From contig NZ_JAFMTB010000001.1 of assembly GCF_017916475.1 (NCBI RefSeq), positions 434,001 to 498,000 of the forward strand: DNA of 64,000 nt, given 5' to 3'. Positions 1-7,367 of this stretch are shown piece by piece. The position numbers and the translations under genes were made by a program. Origin of the DNA: Patulibacter sp. SYSU D01012. Lineage in GTDB: Bacteria > Actinomycetota > Thermoleophilia > Solirubrobacterales > Solirubrobacteraceae. Under the pieces are notes generated by a model. The model saw only the letters and a list, made by a program, of their open reading frames with translations. It did not search any database and was not told the DNA's origin. The first letter of the stretch is position 1; each line of letters starts with the position of its first letter.

Positions 1-21
1 CGAGCTCGGGGCCGCTCACTG

Positions 22-564
22 ATGGACGGCCGGCGCGCCCGGGGCGACGCGCGGCGCGCGCAGCTCGTCGACGCGACGCTGCGCGTGGTGGAGCGGGACG
101 GCCTGGCCGGACTGACCCACCGGGCGGTGGCGGCCGAGGCGGGCGTGCCGCTCGCCTCGGCGAGCTACCACTTCGACGGCATCGCCGACCTGGCGCAGGC
201 CGCGCTGCGCCGCGCGAACGACGACCTGGTGGCGGTCGTCGCCGCCGACCGCCGGCCCGCGTCGCCGCAGGGGCTGGCCCGGCTGCTGGCCGACGAGGTC
301 GCACGGCACCACGGACGCCTGATCGCGGAGTACGAGCTGTACCTGCTCGCGGTCCGTCGGCCCACGCTGCGCGCCGAGGCCCTCGCCTGGCTCGACGTCG
401 TGGCCGATCGCTACGCGCCGGAGCTCGACGAGAGGGCGCGGCGGGCGTTCCAGGCGCTGATCGAGGGCATCTGCCTGCACGCCCTGCTGCGCCCCGGGAC
501 GGCCGACGTCGACGAGATCGAGGCGACGCTGCGGGCCGGCTGGCCGGGTGGCGCGCGGCTCTGA
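22..564 (+). CDS. TetR-family transcriptional regulator
   Basis: A 180-residue DNA-binding repressor-type protein. Residues about 10-58 form a TetR-type helix-turn-helix (motif LTHRAVAAEAGVPLASASYHF split over about residues 30-51), with the typical Tyr-His-Phe at the end of the recognition helix. The rest is an all-helical ligand/dimerisation domain without recognisable ligand motifs. The ATG lies 21 bases from the left edge, so its promoter is not in view. It is followed on the same strand by a VOC protein and an amidase, each with its own apparent leaderless promoter, so an operon is not certain. Family assignment is solid; the effector is unknown. Confidence 0.85.
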   Translation: MDGRRARGDARRAQLVDATLRVVERDGLAGLTHRAVAAEAGVPLASASYHFDGIADLAQAALRRANDDLVAVVAADRRPASPQGLARLLADEVARHHGRLIAEYELYLLAVRRPTLRAEALAWLDVVADRYAPELDERARRAFQALIEGICLHALLRPGTADVDEIEATLRAGWPGGARL

Positions 565-610
565 GCGGCCGGCGGACCGCGCGCCGTCGACGCCGGGGAA
601 AGCGGACGTC

Positions 611-635
611 ATGTGGCCGCATGCGTGCATAGCGT
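611..635 (+). promoter_or_regulatory. Leaderless-type promoter and small palindromes before the VOC gene
   Basis: TAGCGT at 630-635 sits 7 nt before the ATG at 643 and no Shine-Dalgarno is visible. Positions 611-630 also contain overlapping dyads (ATG..CAT at 611-622 and ATGCGTGCAT at 621-630), which could be an operator for the upstream TetR protein. The operator role is inference. Confidence 0.4.
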
Positions 636-642
636 GCCGGCC

Positions 643-1017
643 ATGCCTTCCATCACCCGCATCGACTTCGTCCCGCTCCCGACCCAGGACGTCGAGCGCG
701 CCACCGCGTTCTACCGCGACGTCCTCGGCCTGGAGGAGTCGCCGCACACCGTCGGCAAGCCGTTCACCGAGTTCGACCTGGGCGACACGACGCTCGCGAT
801 CTGGGATCCGGCGAGCGCCGGCCGCGAGTTCCAGGCGAACACGAACGCGGTCGCGCTGCACACCGACGACGTCGCCGGTCTGCGCGAGGAGCTGGCCGCC
901 AAGGGCGTCGCCTTCTTCGGCGACACGCTCGACACCGGCGTCTGCCACATGGCGTTCTTCGCCGATCCGGACGGCAACCCGCTCATGCTCCACGCGCGCT
1001 ACGCCCCGCGCGACTGA
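643..1017 (+). CDS. VOC (glyoxalase/bleomycin-resistance fold) family protein
   Basis: A 124-residue single VOC module: the N-terminal strand IDFVPLPTQDVERATAFY followed by RDVLGLEE, and the C-terminal FFADPDGNPLMLHARY, are hallmarks of the glyoxalase/dioxygenase fold. Such small proteins usually act as dimers; the substrate cannot be told from the sequence. The ATG at 643 is preferred over an in-frame GTG at 613 because homologues begin close to the first beta strand and a TAGCGT hexamer lies 7 nt upstream of the ATG. It follows a TetR gene by 78 bases and may be its target. Confidence 0.8.
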   Translation: MPSITRIDFVPLPTQDVERATAFYRDVLGLEESPHTVGKPFTEFDLGDTTLAIWDPASAGREFQANTNAVALHTDDVAGLREELAAKGVAFFGDTLDTGVCHMAFFADPDGNPLMLHARYAPRD

Positions 1018-1064
1018 GGGGTGCCGCGGCGCCCGGGCCGCACGGTCCCGGCGCCGGCCCGCGG

Positions 1065-1070
1065 TAGCGT
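1065..1070 (+). promoter_or_regulatory. Leaderless-type -10 box for the amidase
   Basis: TAGCGT ends 7 nt before the ATG at 1078 and there is no purine-rich ribosome site between them. It matches the hexamer seen before many starts in this window. Confidence 0.45.
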
Positions 1071-1077
1071 CCGCCCC

Positions 1078-2541
1078 ATGCCCGTCGACGCCGCCCTGCT
1101 CCGCCGTCCCGCGACGGAGCTCGCGGCGCTCATCCGTCGGGGCGAGCTCTCGGCCGTCGAGCTGACGCAGGCGGCGCTCGACCGCATCGCCGCGCTCGAC
1201 GACCGCACGAACGCCGTCGTCGACGTCTGGGCCGACGACGCCCTCGCCGCCGCCGCGGCGGTGCGGCCGGGCGACCCGCGGCCGTTCGCGGGCGTGCCGA
1301 CGGCCATCAAGAACAACCGCGCCGTCGCCGGTCGACGGCTGACGGTCGGCTCGTCGCTCACGGGCGAGCACGTGGCCCCGCGCGACCACGCGGTCGTCCG
1401 GCGGATCCGCGACGCCGGCTTCGTCCTGCTCGGCGCGACGAACCTGCCCGAGTGGGGCATCACCCCGGTGACCTGCCCGCGCCGCTTCGGTCCCACCCGC
1501 AACCCGTGGGACCTGGGACGCACCGCGGGCGGCTCGTCGGGCGGGGCGGCGGCCGCCGTCGCCGCCGGCATGCTGCCGGTCGCCCACGGCAACGACGGCG
1601 GCGGATCGATCCGCATCCCGGCCGCCTGCTGCGGGCTCGTCGGCCTGAAGCCCAGCCGCGGACGCGTGACGCTGGCGCCCGACCTGGGCTGGCACCTGCT
1701 CGTCGCCGACGGGATGCTCACCCGCACCGTGGGCGACGCCGCGGCGACGCTCGACGTCCTGGCGACGCCCGAGCCGGGCGACCTGGCGCCCCTGCCGCTG
1801 CCCGACGCGCCGTTCGCCGAGCACGCCCGGCACGGCGGCGAGGGCGGGCTGCGGGCGCTGCGGATCGGCGTCACCACGACTCCGGCGCTCGAGGGCGACC
1901 CGTCCCTGGCCGACGCCGAGGCCGCGGCCCGCGCCGCCGACCTGCTGGCCGGCCTGGGGCACCACGTGGAAGAGGTCGACCCGCCGTGGCACGTGCCGGG
2001 CCTGCTCGACCTGTTCGAGCGCTCCTTCGGCCCCGGGATCGCGACGTCCATGCGGGTGGCCGAGCTGCGGCACGGGCGCGCGCTGGCGCGCGGCGACGTG
2101 GAGGCGCTCTCGTGGGCGCTGTGGGAGCGCGCGAACGCCCTGAGCACCCCCGACTTCCTGCTCGCGGATGCCGAGCTGCAGGCGCTGGCCCGGACCGTCC
2201 TGGCGTGGGCGGCGCCGTACGACGCGCTGCTGACCCCCGCGCTCGCCACCGCCCCCGTCGGCGCGACCGCGCTGGACCCGGACGGCCCCGACCCGATGGC
2301 GGGCTTCGCGGCCGGCGGCCGCTTCACGCCCTACACGGCGATCGTCAACGTCACGGGGCAGCCGGCGATCGCGCTGCCGCTCTTCACGCGCCCGGCGGAG
2401 GACCCGGCCGCGGGCCTGCCGCTGGGGGTGCAGCTGATCGGACGACCGGGCGGCGAGGCGACGCTGCTGGCGCTCGCGGCGCAGATCGAGGCCGCCGCCC
2501 CGTGGGCCGCCCGCGTGGCGCCGCTGGCCCTGGAGCGCTGA
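1078..2541 (+). CDS. Amidase (amidase-signature family)
   Basis: A 487-residue cytosolic hydrolase of the amidase-signature family, which cleaves C-N amide bonds. The Ser-cisSer-Lys triad is visible: Lys78 in the PTAIKNN segment, the Ser pair in GGSSGG (151-156) and the nucleophile Ser177 in GGGSIRIP. The segment FGPTRNPWDLGRTAGG before the signature and LPLGVQLIGRPG near the C-terminus are typical of the family. It lacks a GatB partner gene nearby and so is more likely a catabolic or detoxifying amidase than GatA. ATG 1078 is chosen over an in-frame GTG at 1021 because of the TAGCGT box. It is convergent with the next gene, three bases apart. The substrate is unknown. Confidence 0.85.
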   Translation: MPVDAALLRRPATELAALIRRGELSAVELTQAALDRIAALDDRTNAVVDVWADDALAAAAAVRPGDPRPFAGVPTAIKNNRAVAGRRLTVGSSLTGEHVAPRDHAVVRRIRDAGFVLLGATNLPEWGITPVTCPRRFGPTRNPWDLGRTAGGSSGGAAAAVAAGMLPVAHGNDGGGSIRIPAACCGLVGLKPSRGRVTLAPDLGWHLLVADGMLTRTVGDAAATLDVLATPEPGDLAPLPLPDAPFAEHARHGGEGGLRALRIGVTTTPALEGDPSLADAEAAARAADLLAGLGHHVEEVDPPWHVPGLLDLFERSFGPGIATSMRVAELRHGRALARGDVEALSWALWERANALSTPDFLLADAELQALARTVLAWAAPYDALLTPALATAPVGATALDPDGPDPMAGFAAGGRFTPYTAIVNVTGQPAIALPLFTRPAEDPAAGLPLGVQLIGRPGGEATLLALAAQIEAAAPWAARVAPLALER

Positions 2542-2544
2542 CCG

Positions 2545-3432
2545 TCAGCCGCCGAGCGCCTCGACGAGGCCGCGGGGCCGGATCCCCAGCGCCTCCAGGT
2601 CGGCGGTCCCGCGCCGGCCGGCGGTGTCGCAGCGCAGCACGGCGAGCTCCTCGCGGTCGGCGGCGCCCGGCCGCTCGAGCGCCGCGACCGCGGCGTTCAG
2701 CAGCCCCGGCGGCAGCGCGACGGTGCGCCGCCGGCGGGCGCCCACGACGTCGTGGATCGCCGGCACCAGCTCCTGCACCGCGAGCTGGCGCGGCCCCGCC
2801 GCCTCGTGGCGCGCCGGGCGGCCGACGGGCGGCGCGCCGCCCTCGAGCACCGCCAGCACCGCGTCGGCGACGTCGCCGACCGCGACGGGCCGCGACCGAC
2901 CGGACGAGCCGGCGGGCACCGGCACGACGGGCAGCAGCGACAGCGCCTGCGCCCACGACGCCCACCGCTGCCCCCGCGCCAGGACCAGCGACGGCGCGAC
3001 GACGGACACGGGCATGCCGCCCACCGCGCCGGCGTCCGTCACCACCCGCTCCGCGACGGCCTTCGCGCGGAGGAAGCGGCAGTCGGCCGCCTGTCCCGCG
3101 CCGAGCGCCGAGGCGAAGACGAAGTGCCCGACCCCGGCCTGCGCGGCGGCGTCCGCCAGCCGCCAGCTCGCCGTCGCGTTCAGCTCCTCGAGCTGCCCGA
3201 TCGGCTGGTCGCGCAGCGGCCCCGCCAGATGGATCACCGCCTCGACGTCGCGGAACGCGCCGCCCGGCATCCGCGTGTCCGTCAGGTTCCACAGCGCGAG
3301 CTGCACGTCGACGCGGCGGGCGCCGAGCCGCGCCGGGTTGCGCACCAGGCACCGCACCCGGTGCCCGCGCTGCAGCAGGCGGTCGAGGACCCGTCGGCCC
3401 GTCGCGCCCGTCGCCCCGGTGAGGAGGATCAT
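2545..3432 (-). CDS. NAD(P)-binding, NmrA/atypical-SDR family protein
   Basis: A 295-residue Rossmann-fold protein. The N-terminal MILLTGATGATGRRVL carries the GxxGxxG dinucleotide-binding motif of atypical short-chain reductases/NmrA-like proteins, followed by VRCLVRNP (NADP-type Arg after beta-2) and VIHLAGP. The canonical SDR YxxxK pair is not evident, so it may be an epimerase-like enzyme, a redox sensor, or a ubiquinone-assembly-type protein. A 167-base divergent region separates it from the ferredoxin gene. The family is clear, the activity unknown. Confidence 0.75.
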   Translation of the reverse strand: MILLTGATGATGRRVLDRLLQRGHRVRCLVRNPARLGARRVDVQLALWNLTDTRMPGGAFRDVEAVIHLAGPLRDQPIGQLEELNATASWRLADAAAQAGVGHFVFASALGAGQAADCRFLRAKAVAERVVTDAGAVGGMPVSVVAPSLVLARGQRWASWAQALSLLPVVPVPAGSSGRSRPVAVGDVADAVLAVLEGGAPPVGRPARHEAAGPRQLAVQELVPAIHDVVGARRRRTVALPPGLLNAAVAALERPGAADREELAVLRCDTAGRRGTADLEALGIRPRGLVEALGG

Positions 3433-3556
3433 GCGCGAAGCCTACGGGCCGGCCGGTCGGAGGCGGGCCGGAAGGGCGCCCGAACGCCCGTGGGAATTAG
3501 GGATACCGACCGGATCCGCCGGGTCGGACGGCGGCCGCGCGGGGCGTTCCCGTCGT

Positions 3557-3599
3557 TATCCTTCGGCGGGAACCCGCCCCCGACCCGCGAGGACAGGCC
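3557..3599 (+). promoter_or_regulatory. Promoter and ribosome site of the ferredoxin gene
   Basis: TATCCT at about 3557-3562 is a plausible -10 element. A GAGGA ribosome-binding site follows at about 3589-3593, upstream of the ATG at 3600. In contrast to many neighbours this gene therefore appears to have a leader with a Shine-Dalgarno sequence. Confidence 0.45.
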
Positions 3600-3863
3600 A
3601 TGGCCTACGTGATCGCCGAGCCCTGCATCGGCACCAAGGACAACTCCTGCACCGAGGTCTGCCCGGTCGACTGCATCCACCCGACGCCGGACGAGCCCGA
3701 CTACGACAAGGTCGAGCAGCTCTACATCGATCCGGAGGAGTGCATCGACTGCGACGCGTGCGTCGAGGCGTGCCCCGTCGACGCGATCTTCGCCGAGGAC
3801 CAGATCCCCGACGAGTGGTCCAAGTTCGTCGACGTTAACGTCAACTACTTCCAGAACGCCTGA
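3600..3863 (+). CDS. fdxA: 7Fe ferredoxin ([3Fe-4S][4Fe-4S]), FdxA type
   Basis: An 87-residue soluble electron carrier. The first motif has Cys9, Cys17, Cys21-Pro and an extra Cys25; the second is Cys48-x2-Cys51-x2-Cys54-x3-Cys58-Pro. The C-x7-C spacing in the first half, lacking the middle cysteine of a classical 4Fe-4S motif, is what distinguishes the seven-iron ferredoxins of actinobacteria, Thermus and Azotobacter from 8Fe clostridial types. These proteins pass electrons to P450s and oxidoreductases; a P450 gene lies at 61.8 kb but is not linked. The length and C-terminal acidic extension are normal for FdxA. A strong hairpin follows the stop. Confidence 0.93.
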   Translation: MAYVIAEPCIGTKDNSCTEVCPVDCIHPTPDEPDYDKVEQLYIDPEECIDCDACVEACPVDAIFAEDQIPDEWSKFVDVNVNYFQNA

Positions 3864-3866
3864 GCG

Positions 3867-3891
3867 GGCGCGGCCGTCGCGGCCGCGCCCC
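3867..3891 (+). terminator. Hairpin terminator after fdxA
   Basis: An 11-bp perfect stem (3867-3877 with 3881-3891) closed by a 3-nt loop starts four bases after the stop. There is no T-run, as is usual in such GC-rich genomes. Confidence 0.55.
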
Positions 3892-3966
3892 GAGGCTCCT
3901 GCCGACGCGCCCCGGACCCCCGGGGCGCGTCGCGTTCCGGCCCGGCCCGGCCGGGCCGGGCGGGCG

Positions 3967-4473
3967 CTACAGCGTGACCTCGCGCAGCGCGCCGGAGTCG
4001 ACCTCGAACACGAAGCCGCGCACGTCGTCCTTGTGCGGCAGGAACGGGCTGGCCAGCACGCGGCGCAGCGACTGGCGGACGTCCTCGTCCAGGTCGACGA
4101 ACGACTCGGGCGACCACGCCGGCTTGTAGCCGGTCTCGGCGAGCAGCTCGTTGCGCAGCTCGTCGTCCGTGAACGTCTGCATGCCGCAGTTCGTGTGGTG
4201 GACGAGCACCACGGAGCGCGTGCCCAGCTTGCGCTGCGAGATGGCGAGCGAGCGGATGACGTCGTCGGTGACGATGCCGCCCGCGTTGCGGATCAGGTGC
4301 GAGTCGCCCGTCCGCAGGCCGAACATCTCGAACAGGTCCAGGCGGGCGTCCATGCAGGCGACCACGGCGACGTGGCGGACCGGGCTGGCGGAGTCGTACG
4401 GCTCGTACTTCTCCGGGAATCGGTTCGCGGCGTCCAGCATGTCCGGGATCGGCGACGGCGTCTCGTCGGTCAC
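3967..4473 (-). CDS. Beta-class carbonic anhydrase
   Basis: A 168-residue zinc enzyme that interconverts CO2 and bicarbonate. The beta-class metal and dyad residues are present: Cys40-x-Asp42-x-Arg44 (ACMDAR) and His93-x2-Cys96 (HHTNCGM). The fold is short, like the mycobacterial Rv1284-type enzymes. GTG at 4473 is selected because GAGGAG (complement of 4481-4486) sits 7 nt upstream; an upstream continuation of the frame is low-complexity and unlike the family. It is divergent from the beta-propeller gene. Confidence 0.9.
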   Translation of the reverse strand: MTDETPSPIPDMLDAANRFPEKYEPYDSASPVRHVAVVACMDARLDLFEMFGLRTGDSHLIRNAGGIVTDDVIRSLAISQRKLGTRSVVLVHHTNCGMQTFTDDELRNELLAETGYKPAWSPESFVDLDEDVRQSLRRVLASPFLPHKDDVRGFVFEVDSGALREVTL

Positions 4474-4661
4474 GACGGTGCTCCTCGGTCGGGGCTCGGG
4501 GGGAGGGGGTGGCGCGATCCTACGACGCCGCCGCGTACGGTGGCTTGCCGGCGGGAACGCGCCACCCGCGGTGGGGTTGGCACGGGCCGCGCCGTCCGGC
4601 AGACTCCCGCGCGACCCCGCCGTCCCGGCCGGGCGCGATCCCCCCGATCCGGAGCCTCCCC

Positions 4662-6089
4662 ATGCTCGCCCTCCTCCGTCGCCGGCCATCACGCCGCGGC
4701 CGTTCCGTCGCGCTGGCGGCCCTGCTCGCCACCGGCGCCTGCGCGGTCGGCGCCGCCCCTGCCGGTGCCGCCATCGCGGACCATCCGCTGCCGACCCCGG
4801 ACGCCGGGCTCTCCGACATCGCCTCCGGCGGCGGGGCGATCTGGTTCGCGGAGGAGAAGGGCAAGAAGCTCGGCCGGATCACGCCGGCGGGTGCCATCAC
4901 CGAATGGGACGTGCCCGAGGACGGCGAGTACGGCCCCGAGCGGCTGACGGTCGCCGCCGACGGCAAGGTGTGGTTCCTGTCGGGCGCGGGCGACACGGTC
5001 GGGTACCTGGATCCGGCGGAGCCGACCCCGACCCCGCGCACCGTCGTCTTCGGGCGCAACCTCCGCGGCGACGACATCGCGGCGGCGCCCGACGGGTCGA
5101 TCTGGATCACCGACAGCCTCGGCGACGGCATCTCGCGCGTCGTCCAGGGCCCGGCGGGTCCGCAGCTGCAGGAGACCGACGGCACGGGACCGGACTGCCA
5201 GTTCGGCGGCTTCCTCGCTGCCGGCCCGGACGGGCGCATGTGGTGCGCGAAGTCCCGGGGCGGCGATGCGCTGCAGCGCATCGAGCTCGACGGGCGGACG
5301 ACGACGGCGTTCCCGCTGCCGAACGGGTTCGGCACGCAGGCCGTGGCCGCTGGTCCGGACGGCGCCGTCTGGTACGGGCGGTACCTGACCGCGACCTGGG
5401 TGACCCGGCCGAGCGACGGGGCCATCGGGCGCGTCGGCCTCGACGGTCAGGTGCGCGAGTGGCCTCTGGGCGACGTCGCTCCCGACAGCCTCACGGCCGG
5501 TCCGGACGGCGCCGTCTGGTTCGCCAACCGGGGGCGCGACAGCGCCATCGGCCGGATCACCGCGGCTGGTGACGTCCGGATCGGTCCGCTCGGTGTCCGC
5601 CGCGCGGACGATCTGACGTTCGGGCCCGATGGCGCGATCTGGTTCACCGACGTGAACGCGAACCGGATCACGCAGATCACGACCGACAGCGTCTTCCCCG
5701 TCCCCACGCCCGGGCCGACGCCCGCCCCGACGCCGACGCCCGCCCCGACGCAGCGGCCCGGAGTGAAGGGCACGAGGCTCCGGGTGGCGAAGGGGCGGGT
5801 GCCCGTGCGGATCACGTGCCCCGCCGGGCCCGCCCGGTGCCGTGGCACGGTGCGCCTGCGGACGGCCGCGAAGGTGCGAGTCCCGGGCCGGAAGCGGCGT
5901 GCGCGGGCGCTCCTGACCGCGAATGGCGCCTATGCCGTCCGCGCCGGCCGGGCCGCGACGGTCAAGGTCCGCCTGACCGCGACCGGTCGTCGCCTCCTGC
6001 GCGGCGGCTCCAGGAAGGTCGTGGTCGAGCTGACTCCGCGGGGCGCGACGAAGGCGGCCGTCGCCCGCCGCGCGCGCCTGCGCGGCTGA
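4662..6089 (+). CDS. Secreted beta-propeller protein, virginiamycin-B-lyase-like (Vgb/SGL fold)
   Basis: A 475-residue exported protein. A twin-Arg-like basic start (RRRPSRRGRS) and a hydrophobic stretch ending AGAA (about residues 1-40) form the signal peptide. Residues about 40-350 contain repeated GPDGAIWF-like blades typical of the Vgb/SMP-30 seven-bladed propeller. A Pro-Thr-rich linker (PTPGPTPAPTPT) joins a basic C-terminal domain of about 110 residues with two cysteines. The propeller contains essentially no histidine beyond one near residue 43. The catalytic His of streptogramin lyase therefore appears absent, and lyase activity is doubtful. The ATG was chosen for the signal peptide; upstream frame is junk-like. 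Confidence 0.75.
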   Translation: MLALLRRRPSRRGRSVALAALLATGACAVGAAPAGAAIADHPLPTPDAGLSDIASGGGAIWFAEEKGKKLGRITPAGAITEWDVPEDGEYGPERLTVAADGKVWFLSGAGDTVGYLDPAEPTPTPRTVVFGRNLRGDDIAAAPDGSIWITDSLGDGISRVVQGPAGPQLQETDGTGPDCQFGGFLAAGPDGRMWCAKSRGGDALQRIELDGRTTTAFPLPNGFGTQAVAAGPDGAVWYGRYLTATWVTRPSDGAIGRVGLDGQVREWPLGDVAPDSLTAGPDGAVWFANRGRDSAIGRITAAGDVRIGPLGVRRADDLTFGPDGAIWFTDVNANRITQITTDSVFPVPTPGPTPAPTPTPAPTQRPGVKGTRLRVAKGRVPVRITCPAGPARCRGTVRLRTAAKVRVPGRKRRARALLTANGAYAVRAGRAATVKVRLTATGRRLLRGGSRKVVVELTPRGATKAAVARRARLRG

Positions 6090-6198
6090 GCCTGCGGACG
6101 GGGCGCGACACCGCGCCCCGTCCGCTCCATCGTCCCGGCGCGCTGTAGCGCCGGGAGCCGCCCGCGGACGTCTTCGACGCCCGGCGCCGACGCACGTC

Positions 6199-6254
6199 TT
6201 GACGTCTGAGCAATCGCGATATATCGTGATGCAACACCGATACGACGAAAGGAG
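6199..6254 (+). promoter_or_regulatory. PadR promoter with overlapping palindromic operator and RBS
   Basis: TTGACG at 6199-6204 and TATCGT at 6222-6227 are 17 bp apart, a good sigma-70-type promoter. The -10 is embedded in an 18-bp dyad at 6213-6230 (ATCGCGATA then TATCGTGAT, 8 of 9 positions symmetric), suited to autorepression by the dimeric PadR protein that follows. AAAGGAG at 6248-6254 is an excellent ribosome site for ATG 6260. Confidence 0.65.
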
Positions 6255-6259
6255 ACGAC

Positions 6260-7231
6260 ATGCGTCGTCAGCATCAGCACCAGCAGCACCCCTTCTCCTC
6301 CGCGTTCGCGGGCGCCGCCGCCTCCGAGGGCGTCGGCTCCCGTGGCGGATTCGGGCCGGGCGACGGCTTCGATCCCCGTGAGGGCTTCGGTCCCGGCGAG
6401 GGCTTTGGTCCCGGCGAGGACTTCGGTCCCCGTGAGGGCTTCGGTCCCGGCGAGGGCTTCGGCCCGGGCGCGGGCGCGGGTCCGGGCTTCGGCCCCGGTC
6501 GCGGCCCGGTCGTCACGATGGGCCCGGACGGGCCCGGCGACTTCGGCCCGCCCGGCGGCCGGGGGCGCGGCCGCGGCGGGCGCGGCCGCGGGCCGGGCCG
6601 GCACGGCCACGGTCACGGCCGCGGGCCGGGCGGCCCGCCCGGCGGCCCCTGGGGCCGCCCGGGCGATCCCGAGCTGCCCGGCTTCCTGCCCGCCGGTCCG
6701 CGGGCCGGGCGCGGCGACGTTCGCGCCGGGGTCCTCGTCCTCCTGCTCGAGGGTCCGATGCACGGCTACCAGCTCATCTCGGAGCTGCGCGAGCGCTCCG
6801 GGGGCGCCTGGCGGCCGAGCCCCGGGTCGATCTACCCGACGCTCAAGCGCCTGGCCGCCGAGGGCCTGGTCACGAGCACCGAGGGCGAGGGCCGCGGCGG
6901 CCGCCGCGCCCACGCGCTGACCGACGAGGGCCGGGCCGAGGCCGAGCGCATCGCCGAGGAGGCGAACCCCTGGGACGCGATGGGCGGAGGCGAGGACGCC
7001 GACGCCGTCGAGCTGCGCGACCTGGTCGTCAGCGTCGTCGAGGCGGCCCGGCAGGTGGTCCGCGTCGCGACGCCCGCGCAGGCGGACGAGGCGAAGGCCG
7101 CGCTCGTCGAGGCCCGCCGCCGCCTGTACGGCATCCTCGCGGCCGAGCCGCAGCCGGCGGCCGAGCCGGCGGCCGCGCCCGCGGAGCCGCAGGACGATCC
7201 GGCCACGCCCGAGGGCGAGGAGCAGGCCTAG
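6260..7231 (+). CDS. PadR-family regulator with long FG/RG-rich disordered N-terminus
   Basis: A 323-residue protein. Residues 1-12 are His/Gln-rich. Residues 30-80 are about seven copies of a six-residue GFGPGE-like unit, encoded by 18-bp tandem repeats at about 6347-6472. Residues 100-130 are [11 protein letters not shown] and HGHGHG low complexity. From about residue 151 a normal PadR winged helix begins (VLVLLLEGPMHGYQLI, then SPGSIYPTLKRL), followed by a helical dimerisation arm and an acidic Ala/Pro tail. PadR proteins bind a promoter dyad as dimers and are displaced by small hydrophobic ligands. An operator-like dyad overlaps its own -10 box. The size is three times a standard PadR because of the disordered arm. 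Confidence 0.85.
   Translation: MRRQHQHQQHPFSSAFAGAAASEGVGSRGGFGPGDGFDPREGFGPGEGFGPGEDFGPREGFGPGEGFGPGAGAGPGFGPGRGPVVTMGPDGPGDFGPPGGRGRGRGGRGRGPGRHGHGHGRGPGGPPGGPWGRPGDPELPGFLPAGPRAGRGDVRAGVLVLLLEGPMHGYQLISELRERSGGAWRPSPGSIYPTLKRLAAEGLVTSTEGEGRGGRRAHALTDEGRAEAERIAEEANPWDAMGGGEDADAVELRDLVVSVVEAARQVVRVATPAQADEAKAALVEARRRLYGILAAEPQPAAEPAAAPAEPQDDPATPEGEEQA
6347..6472 (+). repeat. In-gene 18-bp tandem repeat (GFGPGE units)
   Basis: Seven consecutive 18-bp units inside the padR-like gene, varying mainly at Glu/Asp/Arg positions (GGCGAGG versus CGTGAGG). The period is a multiple of three, so copy-number change keeps the frame. Confidence 0.75.
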
Positions 7232-7234
7232 GGC

Positions 7235-7311
7235 GGCGGGGTCCGGGGCTGAACCAGGCTCCGGACCCCCGCCCGGAAACGACGACGGCCGCCCGGTGGG
7301 CGGCCGTCGTC
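7235..7311. terminator. Double hairpin between convergent genes
   Basis: Two strong dyads lie between the stops of padR-like and mrp: a 12-bp stem (7235-7246 with about 7261-7273) and a perfect 14-bp stem with a 3-nt loop (7281-7294 with 7298-7311). They are likely terminators serving both directions. Confidence 0.6.
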
Positions 7312-7367
7312 GGCGTGGCAGTGGCGTCCCCACCGTTGCGCGAGCCTACGGCCCGCGCGCGACGCCG

